Source: Accumulibacter phosphatis (GTDB taxonomy: Bacteria > Pseudomonadota > Gammaproteobacteria > Burkholderiales > Rhodocyclaceae). From it: a DNA stretch of 64,000 nucleotides. Every line of letters starts with the position of its first letter. Position 1 is the first letter of the stretch. Both the position numbers and the translations under genes were made by a program. The notes under the pieces were generated by a model, which saw only the letters and a list, made by a program, of their open reading frames with translations, was not told the DNA's origin and made no database searches. The stretch is taken from assembly GCF_000024165.1 (NCBI RefSeq), contig NC_013194.1:1984001-2048000 (forward strand), given 5' to 3'. Below are positions 34,634 through 43,559 of the stretch, in pieces.

Positions 34634-34783
34634 CTAGCGGGCGACCGGCGTGTTCATGATGTCGATGATGCCCCACAGGATGTAGAGCAAGCCCGGTGAC
34701 GCCACGCCGAGAAACAGCAGCAGAAAGTGGTTGTCCAGCAGCTTCTGCATGAACGGAATGTCGTCATCGTTTTGGTCGGCCAT
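34634..34783 (-). CDS. Small single-helix membrane protein of the oxidase operon
   Basis: The 49-residue product has an acidic N-terminus (MADQNDDDIPFMQKLLDN) and one hydrophobic helix (LLLFLGVASPGLLYILWGII). Small subunits of this size accompany several oxidases of the ba3 and cbb3 groups; the assignment here rests on position. ATG 34783 is preceded by GGGGGA at 8 bases, better than the ATG at 34798. It is the first gene of the operon, 30 bases ahead of subunit II. Confidence 0.6.
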   Translation of the reverse strand: MADQNDDDIPFMQKLLDNHFLLLFLGVASPGLLYILWGIIDIMNTPVAR

Positions 34784-34914
34784 CTTTGTATCCCCCATCA
34801 CTGATTGGCGCGCGCGGCGCATGGTAAGTTGCTAAGTTGCGGTCAAACGTCGAATTCCTTGGCCTTTCGGGGCACAATTGGCCGAAGAATACCTGCAGCG
34901 GGTGCCTGATTGAT

Positions 34915-34928
34915 TTGATGCACGTCAA
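34915..34928. promoter_or_regulatory. FNR/Anr-like site between the two divergent respiratory operons
   Basis: TTGAT-GCAC-GTCAA matches the FNR consensus TTGAT-N4-ATCAA in 9 of 10 positions. It lies in the 304-base gap between the small oxidase protein (start 34783) and ctaA (start 35088). It would link oxidase synthesis to oxygen supply. No clear -35/-10 pair was identified beside it. Confidence 0.5.
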
Positions 34929-35087
34929 GAACGCGGAAAGACCGCGGTCAGCGGCAAAACCAGCAGGGATGGGCGTCGCAGGGCCGCCGGTGCGGCCAAT
35001 GGTCGCAGCCGATCGAGCGCACGAACGGCCTATCAAAGAGCATATAATCCGCGCCTGGCCCCCTTTCCCGCTTTCCTGGTTCCCGAC

Positions 35088-36137
35088 ATGGATAAAGTCG
35101 CTCGCCGACAAATCGCGCTCTGGCTGCTGGTCTGCAGCGCCATGGTCTTCGCCATTCTGGTCGTCGGCGGCGTTACGCGCCTGACGCATTCCGGCCTGTC
35201 GATCGTCGAATGGCAGCCGATCGTCGGCGTCATCCCGCCGCTCGATCAGGCCGAGTGGGACGAAACCTTCGAGAAATACAAGAAGACGCCGGAATACCAG
35301 CAGGTCAACCACCAGATGACGCTCGACGAATTCAAGGGGATCTTCTTCTGGGAGTACTGGCACCGCGTCCTCGGGCGGCTGATCGGCGTCGTCTTCCTGC
35401 TGCCCTTCCTCTACTTCTGGCTGCGCCGCAAGATTGCCCCGCCACTCCTGCCGAAGCTGCTTGGGATTTTCGTACTCGGCGGCCTGCAAGGGGCGATGGG
35501 CTGGTACATGGTGAAGAGCGGCCTGATCGATGATCCGCGCGTCAGTCATTACCGCCTGACGGCGCACCTGTCGCTGGCCTTCCTGATCTTCATCGCCATG
35601 TTCTGGCTGGCTCTCGGCCTGCTCGCCGAGCGCGCCCGCCACACCGCCGACGCGGCACTGCGGGGCTTGCAGCGCGGCGGCTTCTGGCTGACGATTCTGG
35701 TCGCCTACATGGTCGTCAGTGGCGGTTTCGTCGCCGGCATCCGCGCCGGCAAGGCCTACAACACCTTCCCGTTGATGAACGGCCACGTGCTGCCGCCGGA
35801 GAGCTTCATCATCGAGCCGTGGTACCTCAACTTCTTCAACAACATGGCACTGGTCCAGTTCGATCACCGCCTCGGCGCCTGGTTGCTCGCTTTCCTGGTG
35901 CCATGGTTCTGGTGGAAGATCCGTGCGGCAGGCGTCTCCGCCGCCGCACGGCGTGCCGCCACGCTGCTCGTGGCGGTGCTGTTCGCCCAGATCCTGCTCG
36001 GCATCGCGACGCTGCTGCTGCTCGTTCCGGTCGGCCTCGGCGCCGCCCATCAGGGCGGTGCGATGGTCGTTCTCGGGGTCCTGCTCTGGTTGAACCACGA
36101 ACTCCGGGTGGCGCCCGCATCAGGCGACGCTTCGTGA
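35088..36137 (+). CDS. ctaA: Haem A synthase
   Basis: CtaA/COX15 oxidises haem O to haem A. The 349-residue protein has eight hydrophobic helices and the four expected haem-ligand histidines in the motifs THSGLSIVEWQP, EYWHRVLGRLIG, HYRLTAHLSLAF and QFDHRLGAWLLA with GAAHQGGAMVVLG near the end. The N-terminal GGVTRLTHSGLSI motif is classical. It is divergent from the oxidase operon and overlaps the next gene by 4 bases. Confidence 0.93.
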   Translation: MDKVARRQIALWLLVCSAMVFAILVVGGVTRLTHSGLSIVEWQPIVGVIPPLDQAEWDETFEKYKKTPEYQQVNHQMTLDEFKGIFFWEYWHRVLGRLIGVVFLLPFLYFWLRRKIAPPLLPKLLGIFVLGGLQGAMGWYMVKSGLIDDPRVSHYRLTAHLSLAFLIFIAMFWLALGLLAERARHTADAALRGLQRGGFWLTILVAYMVVSGGFVAGIRAGKAYNTFPLMNGHVLPPESFIIEPWYLNFFNNMALVQFDHRLGAWLLAFLVPWFWWKIRAAGVSAAARRAATLLVAVLFAQILLGIATLLLLVPVGLGAAHQGGAMVVLGVLLWLNHELRVAPASGDAS

Positions 36138-37060
36138 TTGCGAGTCAGGCGCTGCGCCTGCGGAATATCCGGACGACGGCGCTCCTGCTCAGCGCCTTGT
36201 CGCTACTGGTTGTGGTCCTCAGCGCTCACTTGCGGCTTGCCGGCGCCGGTCTCGGCTGTGCCGACTGGCCCGCCTGCTATGGGCAACTGCTGGCCGGTGA
36301 GCCGCAGGCCCTGCATTTCGGGTTCGTCCGCCTGTTGCACCGCGCCACGGCATCGCTGTCGCTGCTCTTCGCCGGCTACCTCGCCTGGCAGTGCCTGCGC
36401 CGTCCCGCAGTCGAGTCGGCCGGTCGTTCGGCGACCCTTCTCCTGCTGTTGATGCTGGTCCTCTCCGCACTCGGCATCTGGAGTTCCGATCCGCGGCTGG
36501 CGCTGGTCAGCTTCCTCAACATCATGGGCGGCCTGGGGCTGGTGACCTTCTCATGGCGAGTCGTGCTGGCGGCCCGACCGCGCTCGCTGCTCGACACGGC
36601 GACACCGCCGACATTGCGGCTGCGTCTGGGCGCGGGCCTGCTGTCGCTGACCGTCGTCCTCGGCGCTCTGATCGGCGCCGGCTATGCCGCGCTGGCCTGC
36701 GCCTCGTTTCCCGATTGTGGGGGCAATTGGTGGCCTGTGGCGGCTGGCTGGGCCAGCCTGCGGCCGTTCGCCGCTCTCACCGGCCCGCCGCTTGCCGGCG
36801 ATCCGGGCGGCATGACGCTGCATCTCCTGCATCGCTACGCTGCTCTCGCAACGCTGCTCGTGCTCGGCAGCGCCGGTGTGCAGGCGCTCGCGGATCCGAC
36901 GCGGCGCCAGGCGGCAGTCGCCCTGCTGCTCCTCCTGGCCAGCGAAGTCGCGCTGGGGAGCCTGATGGTGCTCAGTGGTTTCAACCTCTGGATGGCGATC
37001 AGCCATGGAGCCTGCGCCGCCATGCTGCTGGCGGCGGTGGCGACGCTCCTGCGTCGCTGA
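36134..37060 (+). CDS. CtaA-like (COX15 family) membrane protein
   Basis: The 308-residue protein begins at GTG 36134, overlapping the ctaA stop as GTGA. It keeps COX15-type features: LSAHLRLAGAGLGCADWPAC in the position of the THSGLS motif, RLLHRATASLSLLFAG, LHLLHRYAALATLL and AISHGACAAMLLA, so four histidines are present. It has two cysteine-containing loops (CADWPACYG, CASFPDCGG), as in CtaA forms with paired extracytoplasmic cysteines. A role in haem A synthesis together with CtaA, or in haem handling, is an inference. Confidence 0.75.
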   Translation: MIASQALRLRNIRTTALLLSALSLLVVVLSAHLRLAGAGLGCADWPACYGQLLAGEPQALHFGFVRLLHRATASLSLLFAGYLAWQCLRRPAVESAGRSATLLLLLMLVLSALGIWSSDPRLALVSFLNIMGGLGLVTFSWRVVLAARPRSLLDTATPPTLRLRLGAGLLSLTVVLGALIGAGYAALACASFPDCGGNWWPVAAGWASLRPFAALTGPPLAGDPGGMTLHLLHRYAALATLLVLGSAGVQALADPTRRQAAVALLLLLASEVALGSLMVLSGFNLWMAISHGACAAMLLAAVATLLRR

Positions 37061-37141
37061 GCCGTGTTGCCGGGGCCGCCGGTCGGGTGACGACCTGCGG
37101 CCTCACCCCAGCGACGACCGGCCGACCCGCTCTGGCGCCAG

Positions 37142-37612
37142 TCAGTGCTTGTGTGCGCTGGCCGGCGCCGCGGTGGCGCCCAACTCGCGCACTTCAGCCT
37201 TGACCTCGACGGCCTCGATCTTCTTGTCCTTGCCCTCGACCTGCAGCGTCAGCGGCACCGAATCGCCCTTCTTCAGCGGCTGTTTCAGGTTGATCAGCAT
37301 CACGTGGTAGCCACCGGGGCCGAGCGGCACCGGCTGGCCGGCAGGTAATGCCAGGCGGGTGATGGCGCGCATCTTCATCACCCCGCCGTCCATCTTCATT
37401 TCGTGAATCTCGGTGATGGCGGCGGCCGGGCTGGCCGCGCCGACGAGCGTCGCGCCGGACTTGCTGGTTATCTCCATGAAGGCACCGGTGGCCTGCTGGC
37501 CGCTCACCGTGCCGCGCACCCAGGCCTCCCTGACCTCGACATCGGCAGCCAATGCCGCCGTCGAAACGCCGAGCAGGATGGCGATGGCCAGCGGGTTTCG
37601 GATTGCTTTCAC
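37142..37612 (-). CDS. PCuAC periplasmic copper chaperone
   Basis: PCuAC proteins carry Cu(I) to oxidase subunit II or to SCO. The 156-residue product has a signal peptide (MKAIRNPLAIAILLGVSTAA) and the family motif H-x-M-x(10)-H/M-x-M: EIHEMKMDGGVMKMR, then LGPGGYHVMLINLKQPLKKG. A His-rich tail (SAHKH) may bind extra copper. Translation starts at GTG 37612 with AAGGAG upstream. It is the last of three minus-strand genes that serve copper insertion. Confidence 0.92.
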   Translation of the reverse strand: MKAIRNPLAIAILLGVSTAALAADVEVREAWVRGTVSGQQATGAFMEITSKSGATLVGAASPAAAITEIHEMKMDGGVMKMRAITRLALPAGQPVPLGPGGYHVMLINLKQPLKKGDSVPLTLQVEGKDKKIEAVEVKAEVRELGATAAPASAHKH

Positions 37613-37710
37613 TCCATACTCCTTGTTCGTTGCGGGATGGCGATTATAGACGGGCGCCTGCGCACCGCTCTGCGACAAGATGCCGCAGCCGGTCAGGCGG
37701 CAGGCGGACA

Positions 37711-38142
37711 TCACGGCTTCTGGCTCCAGTTACCTTTGGCATCCTCGATCCACCAGCCGGCGTGGAACTGCTCCTTCCAGCGCCTGACCTGCGCCTCGCG
37801 CGCGGCAGGCTCGGCGGCCTTGCCGCCCTGTGCTTCGGCGAGCGCATAGATCAGCGAATTGCGATCGGGGTTCTCGTTGTCGATGAGCTTCTCGGCGATC
37901 TGTCGTTGCGGCAGCGTCAGCCGGCTGCCATCGCGCAGCTTGACCATGCCGTCGTACCCCAGCCCGATGACGCCTGCGTCGTAGAAGCGGACCAGCCGCG
38001 AGGCGCGCTGCGCCAGGCTGTGCTTGACCACCACCACCGGCGGCGTGCCGATGTCCAGATTGATCTGGTCGCTGGTCGGCGCGGCAGTGACCGGCAGGGA
38101 AAGAAAGGCGAACAGCACGAGCAGCACGAACAAGCGTTTCAT
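37711..38142 (-). CDS. DUF1318 (YdbL-like) exported protein
   Basis: The 143-residue product has a signal peptide (MKRLFVLLVLFAFLSLPVTA) and the YdbL-like core YDAGVIGLGYDGMVKLRDGS, TLPQRQIAEKLIDNENPDR and IYALAEAQGG. The C-terminal part (RRWKEQFHAGWWIEDAKGNW) is longer than in YdbL. The function of the family is unknown. The start ATG 38142 has GAGGA upstream. It sits between the SCO and PCuAC genes, but this need not mean a copper role. Confidence 0.8.
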   Translation of the reverse strand: MKRLFVLLVLFAFLSLPVTAAPTSDQINLDIGTPPVVVVKHSLAQRASRLVRFYDAGVIGLGYDGMVKLRDGSRLTLPQRQIAEKLIDNENPDRNSLIYALAEAQGGKAAEPAAREAQVRRWKEQFHAGWWIEDAKGNWSQKP

Positions 38143-38160
38143 GTCAGGTGTCCTCAAGGA

Positions 38161-38742
38161 TCATTTTCCGGCGAGCAACAGTTTCAGATCGGCGGCGACG
38201 TTGTCGGGCGTCTCGCCGTGACGGACGAGCAGCCGCAGTCGACCCTGCGGGTCGAAGGCGTAGCTGCCGGTCGAGTGGTCGATGCTGTAGCTGCCTGCCG
38301 TGCTGCCCGCCTGCTTCGCGTAGAAAACCTTGAAGTCGCGGGCCACTGCTGCCGTCGTGGCCTCGTCGCCGTGCAGGCCGATGAAGCTCGGGTGAAACGC
38401 CTTGACGTATTCGGCCAGCACCTCGGGCGTGTCGCGCACCGGATCGAGCGTCACGAAAACCACCTGGACGCGCTTGGCGTCGTCACCGAGGCGCGCGAGG
38501 ACGTCGCGCATCGAAGCCAGCGTCGTCGGACAAACGTCGGGACACTGCGTATAGCCGAAGAACAGCACGACCGCCTTGCCCTTGAAGTCGGCCAGACGCC
38601 GCGCCTGCCCCTGCGGGTCGGTCAGGGCGAACTCCTTGCCCCAGTCGGAACCGGTGATGTCGGTCGACTTGAAGGCAGGCGGGCCGGAACAACCGGGCAG
38701 CAGCAGGGCGATGGAGAGGAGCAGGGTGGTGAGTAGTTTCAT
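38161..38742 (-). CDS. SCO1/SenC-family lipoprotein
   Basis: The 193-residue product has a lipoprotein signal (MKLLTTLLLSIALLLPGC) and the SCO core: VLFFGYTQCPDVCPTTLASM with C-x3-C, FVTLDPVRDTPEVLAEY and the copper-binding His in YSIDHSTGSYAFD. It is the standard SCO form, unlike the membrane-tailed paralogue at 30.4 kb. It leads the minus-strand set SCO - DUF1318 - PCuAC that faces the ctaA genes. The start ATG 38742 has a weak GGAAA site. Confidence 0.92.
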   Translation of the reverse strand: MKLLTTLLLSIALLLPGCSGPPAFKSTDITGSDWGKEFALTDPQGQARRLADFKGKAVVLFFGYTQCPDVCPTTLASMRDVLARLGDDAKRVQVVFVTLDPVRDTPEVLAEYVKAFHPSFIGLHGDEATTAAVARDFKVFYAKQAGSTAGSYSIDHSTGSYAFDPQGRLRLLVRHGETPDNVAADLKLLLAGK

Positions 38743-39399
38743 GGTTTCCGATGGTGTGGGCGAACGGCGGCCGGGTGACAGGACGCGCAGCGCGCGCAGC
38801 GCATCCGGTGGCAGCGCCGGCGAGGTTCCGGTGGGCGGCGCGGACGCACGGGCGAACCATTGTACAGGCGCCGGCGACATGCAGCCTTGATGCAGGTTAA
38901 CCGAGACGGGAAATGCCCGCCTTCCGATGACTTGGCAGGTGTCAGCCGTGGCTTCGCAGCGATCAAGCAGCCTTGTGCACTCGCTCTCCCCGCGATAAGA
39001 CGAATAGCGGCAGCGCTGAACCACGCTGGGTTGCTTTGCGATGCCAATTCCGGAACGCTGACGAGAGCCTGCTCAAATTCCGTTTGGCGCTGCTCAGAAC
39101 TTTGCTTTGTCCAGACGATAGCCGAAACCTTGCGGAAAACCGGGGTGAAGTGTTGCACGGCAATTCGCTCTCCAACGGCACAGTCGAGGCAAAGCACGGG
39201 CAAGCACGAACAAGAGCACGAACAAGAGCACGGACAAAAGCACGGACAAAAGCACGGACAAACAGGCTACGCGTTACCCTGCGTGTCTCGGAGGACTGGA
39301 AGGCGTCCTCGGCAGGCTATCGCTGGTCTCCGAGCTCACTGAGCATCGCCCATGTCCGAGGCTGCGGCACCCAGCAACCACGCCGGGATGTCATGCTGG
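38743..39399. other. Gene-poor stretch with a 12-bp tandem repeat
   Basis: No gene is supported here, although a minus-strand frame (39203 to about 38880) stays open without family resemblance. Five 12-base units (AGCACG(A/G)ACAA(G/A)) lie head to tail at 39203-39262. This stretch separates the copper genes from the truncated intron and the integron array. Confidence 0.6.
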
Positions 39400-40132
39400 T
39401 CGTGGCGCACGCCCCAGACGTCGCTTTGCCCGCTACGCGGACGATAGGGTCATTCTGGTCAAAAGCCAGCGGGCCGGGGAGCGCGTGATGCACAATCTCA
39501 CGCGTTATTTGGAGACCCGCCTCAAACTCAAGGTCAATCCTGCCAAGAGCAAGGTGGCGCCGATGAGTGACTGCCGTTTCCTCGGATTCACCCTGCGCGG
39601 CACGAAGATACGCTGGAGCGACAAGGCGCTGGCGAACTTCAAGCACCGGGTCAGGGAACTGACGGGGCGAAGTGGGGGGATTTCCATGACCATTCGGCTG
39701 AACAAACTGGGGAACTTCCTGCGGGGTTGGTTCGGATACTTTGGCATCAGCGAGTATTGCCGGCCGATCCCGGAGCTGGATGAGTGGCTGCGCCGCCGCG
39801 TGCGCATGTGTTACTGGAAACAGTGGCGCTGGCCGCGGACGAAGATCAGCCACCTGCTGGCTTTGGGCGTCCGCCTGAAGACCGCGATCCAGCATGGCGT
39901 CAGTAGCAAGAGCTACTGGCACATGGCGCGAACCCCGGCGGTACAGCAGGCCCTTTCCAATGCCCGGCTGGAGGCGCAAGGCCTCCTCAGCGTCAAGGCC
40001 CTGTGGTGCAAGGCCCAGGGCTACTTGGCTCCAGTCACTTCGTCGAGCGCGCCAACTCGTTGAACCTCCCATTGCGGACCCGCACGGTGGGTGGTGTGGG
40101 AGCCGGGGGAGAGAAACCTCCGGCTACCCGAT
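39400..40132 (+). mobile_element. 5'-truncated group II (IIC-attC type) intron
   Basis: From about 39404 the sequence encodes the last third of an intron reverse transcriptase: RFARYADD, then CRFLGFTLRGTKIRWSDKA, and the maturase part RVRELTGRSGGISM, RMCYWKQWRWPRTKISHLLA. The intact frame runs 39485-40063. The 3' RNA end follows: a domain V-like segment (AACCTCCCATTGCGGACCCG) and the end CTACCCGAT at 40132, like the two full introns in this window. About two thirds of the element, including the catalytic YADD upstream parts, are lost. It ends exactly at the stop codon of the SnoaL-like cassette gene. Confidence 0.82.
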
Positions 40133-40551
40133 TAGTCATTGGCATTCTTTTCGAGCAATTGAAGCAAGCCGTATACATCGCCAAGCACCCACAAGTCAGC
40201 AACTTTCTCTCCATCGAACGAAAAGAGAGCAGACCCCAGCCACTCAACGGGTTTGCTTGTTGGCTGGTAGCCGAAGAACTCGCCGCGATGGATGCCGGAA
40301 AAACGCATGCGCGCGAACGCCTTTGAGTCCTCGACAACGAGATCAAGGATGTCGCAGCGATAACTGGCCAGGGCGGAGTGCACAAAATCGACGTACGACC
40401 CAAACCCCTCGTGGCCGACCTTGGCCTGACCGAGAGAGCCACGAAAAGTGAAGTTGTCACGAAGTAAGGCCGGAATCTTCGACTTGTCGTGGCGGTTCCA
40501 GACATCGGCGTAGAAGCTTTCTACGACTGCGCGGATGTGTGATGAGGTCAT
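40132..40551 (-). CDS. Cassette 13: SnoaL-like protein
   Basis: The 139-residue protein has the NTF2/SnoaL-like pattern IRAVVESFYADVWNRHDKSK, LLRDNFTFRGSLGQAKVGHE, GFGSYVDFVHSALASYRCDI and FSFDGEKVADLWVLGDV. Such folds are used by polyketide cyclases, isomerases and unknown ester-cyclase-like proteins; the activity cannot be told. Its TAA stop is formed at the junction with the intron 3' end, showing that the intron sits in the attC of this cassette. Confidence 0.75.
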   Translation of the reverse strand: MTSSHIRAVVESFYADVWNRHDKSKIPALLRDNFTFRGSLGQAKVGHEGFGSYVDFVHSALASYRCDILDLVVEDSKAFARMRFSGIHRGEFFGYQPTSKPVEWLGSALFSFDGEKVADLWVLGDVYGLLQLLEKNAND

Positions 40552-40557
40552 TGAAAT

Positions 40558-40637
40558 GGCTAACGTTTGAAGTAACCGGACCGTGCGAGCGGCGCGCAGC
40601 GCCGCTCGCACGGTCCGTGTTGACTGAAAGGTTGGGC
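40558..40637 (-). other. attC12
   Basis: Core sites GGCTAAC (40558-40564) and GTTGGGC (40631-40637) enclose a long palindromic middle (GGACCGTGCGAGCGGCGC with its complement). It separates cassettes 12 and 13. Confidence 0.88.
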
Positions 40638-40643
40638 GTCAAT

Positions 40644-41126
40644 TTACTTGCTCGCTGTGCAGTACGGAGCCGATTTGCTTAGAGACGCCCCGACGCAAGC
40701 TGAATATCCGGCAGTCGACAACATTAAAACCCACGCAATGACCGTCATGGTGGCGAACATGGGCGGTTTGGGCTTGAGGTATGCCTCCCAACTCAAATTC
40801 GCATGCCCGAGAGCGGTTTCGCACTTGGCTAGAAACCCTGACATTTGCATAACTCTGATGTGCGTTGCTAGCGTGATCACGCCGCTTAGCACTATGAAGG
40901 CTGGCGGAATCCACCAAGCGACCGCAAGCGCCTCAGTTGGAAGTTTGAGACAGATAGCTCCCTTGTCCGTAACGGAGAATGCCTGGGTGAGCACCCAGGC
41001 GAACACAGCCGAACTTGCCAAGAGCGAATATCGAAAGAGGTTCTCTATCCGTGCGAGAAGGACAGCTACCTCCGCGCGAATCTGCTTGTAGCTCTCGACA
41101 CCGAAATCGTGCTTCGCCTGATCCAT
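40644..41126 (-). CDS. Cassette 12: membrane protein of unknown function
   Basis: The 160-residue protein has an N-terminal charged part (MDQAKHDFGVESYKQIRAEV), then three or four hydrophobic helices (YSLLASSAVFAWVLTQAF, WIPPAFIVLSGVITLATHI, ATMTVIAWVLMLSTAGYSA). No family was recognised. I chose ATG 41126 because the upstream part of the frame lies within attC11. Small membrane proteins are common in integron cassettes. Confidence 0.7.
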   Translation of the reverse strand: MDQAKHDFGVESYKQIRAEVAVLLARIENLFRYSLLASSAVFAWVLTQAFSVTDKGAICLKLPTEALAVAWWIPPAFIVLSGVITLATHIRVMQMSGFLAKCETALGHANLSWEAYLKPKPPMFATMTVIAWVLMLSTAGYSACVGASLSKSAPYCTASK

Positions 41127-41153
41127 CACGGTCCTCCATTGGTTGTTCTTGAC

Positions 41154-41208
41154 GCCCAACGTTCGAGCTAAGCTGCCGTAGCGGGTCAGCTTGAGGGAGG
41201 GGTTAGGC
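41154..41208 (-). other. attC11
   Basis: Core sites GCCCAAC (41154-41160) and GTTAGGC (41202-41208) enclose a 41-base middle with GAGCTAAGCTG ... CAGCTTGAG pairing. It separates cassettes 11 and 12. Confidence 0.85.
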
Positions 41209-41216
41209 TTCACGGC

Positions 41217-42521
41217 TCATCTACAGCTGATTGAATCGGATGCAGTCAGCATCCTCTTTCCCTGCGCAATTGCCACGTAGTCGTTTAGGAACCTTCGAAG
41301 AATTTCTTCGAAGACGCTGCTATGGTTTAGCACGACACTGGTGCTCGCGTAGGCAACAATGAATGGGTTGTTCGGCCGATGATTTGGTCCTGGAGTGAGC
41401 TTCACACCGCCAACAGACGGAACATTTGTTAGGTCCAGATTGACAATTGCACAAGGGTCCTTTATGTAGACGCCCGGATCAAAGCCCGGAATTAAAGCAG
41501 GATCTGCTTGTGTAATGGTGAGAGAGTGAGTTCGCGTTGGTTCATACTCCCCCAGTGCCTGGGTCCAAAGCGCTCGCTGCCCCGGCCGAAATGATGGCCT
41601 CAGGAGAAGTGCATCGATCTGCCGCCCAAGCGGAAACAAGACTTGTCTGGGCACGTCGCCTGCAGAAGAGACGACTAGTAGAATGGGGTTTTGCTGGCGT
41701 CCGTAGCTAAGTTGATTTGAAAGCTTGTCAATGCGCTCAAACTGCATGGCTTCGAACGCGGGATTGACTAGAACGACCAAGTCGCCGAAGCCCGGTAGGT
41801 CTGATACGGTGTTCTGCCCAGCACCTTGTTTCGATGCGGCAGTAGTTCGCGCTACTAGTTCGTTCTCAATCTCCGTTGCTACAGCCTTGAATAGAACCTG
41901 TGCGCCAAAGCTGTGCCCAATCGTTGCGAGGCCCATGAACGTTTTACTTGTCCCAGCGACACGTGCTGCCTGCTGATTGCGATAGAGGGAGTTGAGCCGA
42001 AGCAAGAACTCTCGGGTATCGCCCTCACCCACCCGCTCTGCTGCAGCTTTGCGCCCCCAGAAAGTGGTGTAGTTTAAATACGAAGGTAAAGACCTGCCGC
42101 GCCACCCGACGTAGATGGACACGACCGTAAGATCTTCGGTTCCGGTCAGATTCTTTCTTGATTGCCGATACACGGCGCTTTCGGGGGCCTTCTCGTCAGT
42201 CAACCGACGTCTTGTATCAACGATGGACTCGCGAAAATCGACCAGGTTTTCGTTCTTTGGATCTGCATCATGGTTCCATCCGTGTACGAAGAGCACGACG
42301 ATTACGTTTCTTGACTTCGCAAGACTCGAAACCCGCGTAAGTGCTCTTTCGGCTTCAGCTGGGTCCCAGAACTGTCCAAAGTCGTCCACTTGAACAACAA
42401 AGTCATCTTGATCGTGCGTGACATCAATGTGGTGATCAAACTTTTTGTGGTTGTATGCGCAACCCGTCAGCATTGCAAACACGACTAGGAGTGCGATCAA
42501 TAGCAGCGTTTTGGTATCCAT
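41217..42521 (-). CDS. Cassette 11: lipoprotein with alpha/beta-hydrolase features
   Basis: The 434-residue protein has a lipoprotein signal (LLLIALLVVFAMLTGCAY). An alpha/beta-hydrolase-like core follows: VIVVLFVHGWNHDADP (oxyanion loop HGW), the nucleophile elbow IGHSFGAQVLFKA with Ser, and GFGDLVVLVNPAFEAMQFER. A late Asp/His pair could complete the triad (HSLTITQADP or NHSSVFEE), but this is a guess. Related unnamed proteins look like esterase-like lipoproteins. It is unusually long for a cassette gene. Confidence 0.75.
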   Translation of the reverse strand: MDTKTLLLIALLVVFAMLTGCAYNHKKFDHHIDVTHDQDDFVVQVDDFGQFWDPAEAERALTRVSSLAKSRNVIVVLFVHGWNHDADPKNENLVDFRESIVDTRRRLTDEKAPESAVYRQSRKNLTGTEDLTVVSIYVGWRGRSLPSYLNYTTFWGRKAAAERVGEGDTREFLLRLNSLYRNQQAARVAGTSKTFMGLATIGHSFGAQVLFKAVATEIENELVARTTAASKQGAGQNTVSDLPGFGDLVVLVNPAFEAMQFERIDKLSNQLSYGRQQNPILLVVSSAGDVPRQVLFPLGRQIDALLLRPSFRPGQRALWTQALGEYEPTRTHSLTITQADPALIPGFDPGVYIKDPCAIVNLDLTNVPSVGGVKLTPGPNHRPNNPFIVAYASTSVVLNHSSVFEEILRRFLNDYVAIAQGKRMLTASDSISCR

Positions 42522-42554
42522 TCGTCTGACCCCCCATTGGTGGTTGTTCGTGAA

Positions 42555-42618
42555 GCCTAACGTAGAAGTAACGGGCGCTGCGCGGCTTCATCGCGCAGCG
42601 TCCGGTTGACTGCCGGGT
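42555..42618 (-). other. attC10, main part (interrupted by intron 2)
   Basis: GCCTAAC (42555-42561) opens the site, and the palindromic arm CGCTGCGCGGCTTCATCGCG follows. After the bases GGT (42616-42618) a group II intron begins. The site goes on after the intron as TATGCC at 46717, so the restored core is GTTATGC. Confidence 0.85.
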
Positions 42619-43559
42619 GTGCGCCCAGCATGGGCGCGATGTGATGGGGTGGAAGTCCCCTGTGGGAGTACCGACGTGACTTCATGATGAAGCCATGATA
42701 ACCACTAGCCGAAGGCAAGGGCAAGGTCGTGAGGACTTGTCTGGAGGAAGCCGGAGCGCAAAAGTGCGAGGCGACGGACAGAAACTGCATAGAAGGCCTG
42801 GTCTGCGGGCGAGTTGGCACCCCATGACGAAGCCCACCGGATACGGCGGACAAGGCAAATGCAGCGCTTGTGCACGGAAACATCGCGTTGTTACCTGGGG
42901 AGACCTGATCGGCAAGCGATTGCCGACGTTTCGCAAAAGCAGTGGGGATCGCTGCTTAACAGAATGATCCGGGCGTTGCGGCAGGCTGCCGGCCGCAGAC
43001 GAGCGAACAGGCAGCGAGCGAAGCGAAGGCCATAGCGCGACGGCGAGCAATCGCCAGCGTGACTGATCAGGAATCAGCAGAGGCCATAGTAGCGACACCG
43101 AAAGGTAACGCGAAGGGCCGAACATGAACAGACAAGGAGGAGTCGTGAGTCACTCGAACCCGACAACGAACCCGACCGGGGGAGCCGGGGATCGGCGTGA
43201 TCTTGCCCAGCCAGCCTTGCACGACGCCCCGAAGGAAGGTTGTATGGGGAAGGACTTGATGGAAGCCGTACTCTCACCGGCCAACCTGAAACAGGCGTGG
43301 CGTCGAGTGAAATCCAATCGCGGCGCACCGGGAATCGACGGACTGCGCATTGAGGACTTCCCGGCGTATGCTTGTGAGCACTGGCCGGCCATCCGCCAGA
43401 CCCTGAGCGAGGGTCGCTATCAGCCACAAGCGGTGCGACGGGTGATTATCCCGAAGCCCAATGGTGGCGAATGTCAGCAACGGAAGTAAATTGATACAGC
43501 GCAACGATTGAAAGTTGATACACCGAACTGAGAAGATCGGCGATTTTTTTTGGGCGCCG

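Noticed and set aside
38860..39342. 160-residue frame with EHEQ/HGQK repeats
   Set aside because: The repeats come from the 12-bp tandem repeat; no ribosome site and no family.
42682..43125. Minus-strand frames in the 5' part of both introns
   Set aside because: They lie within ribozyme domains of group II introns and are repeated only because the intron is repeated.
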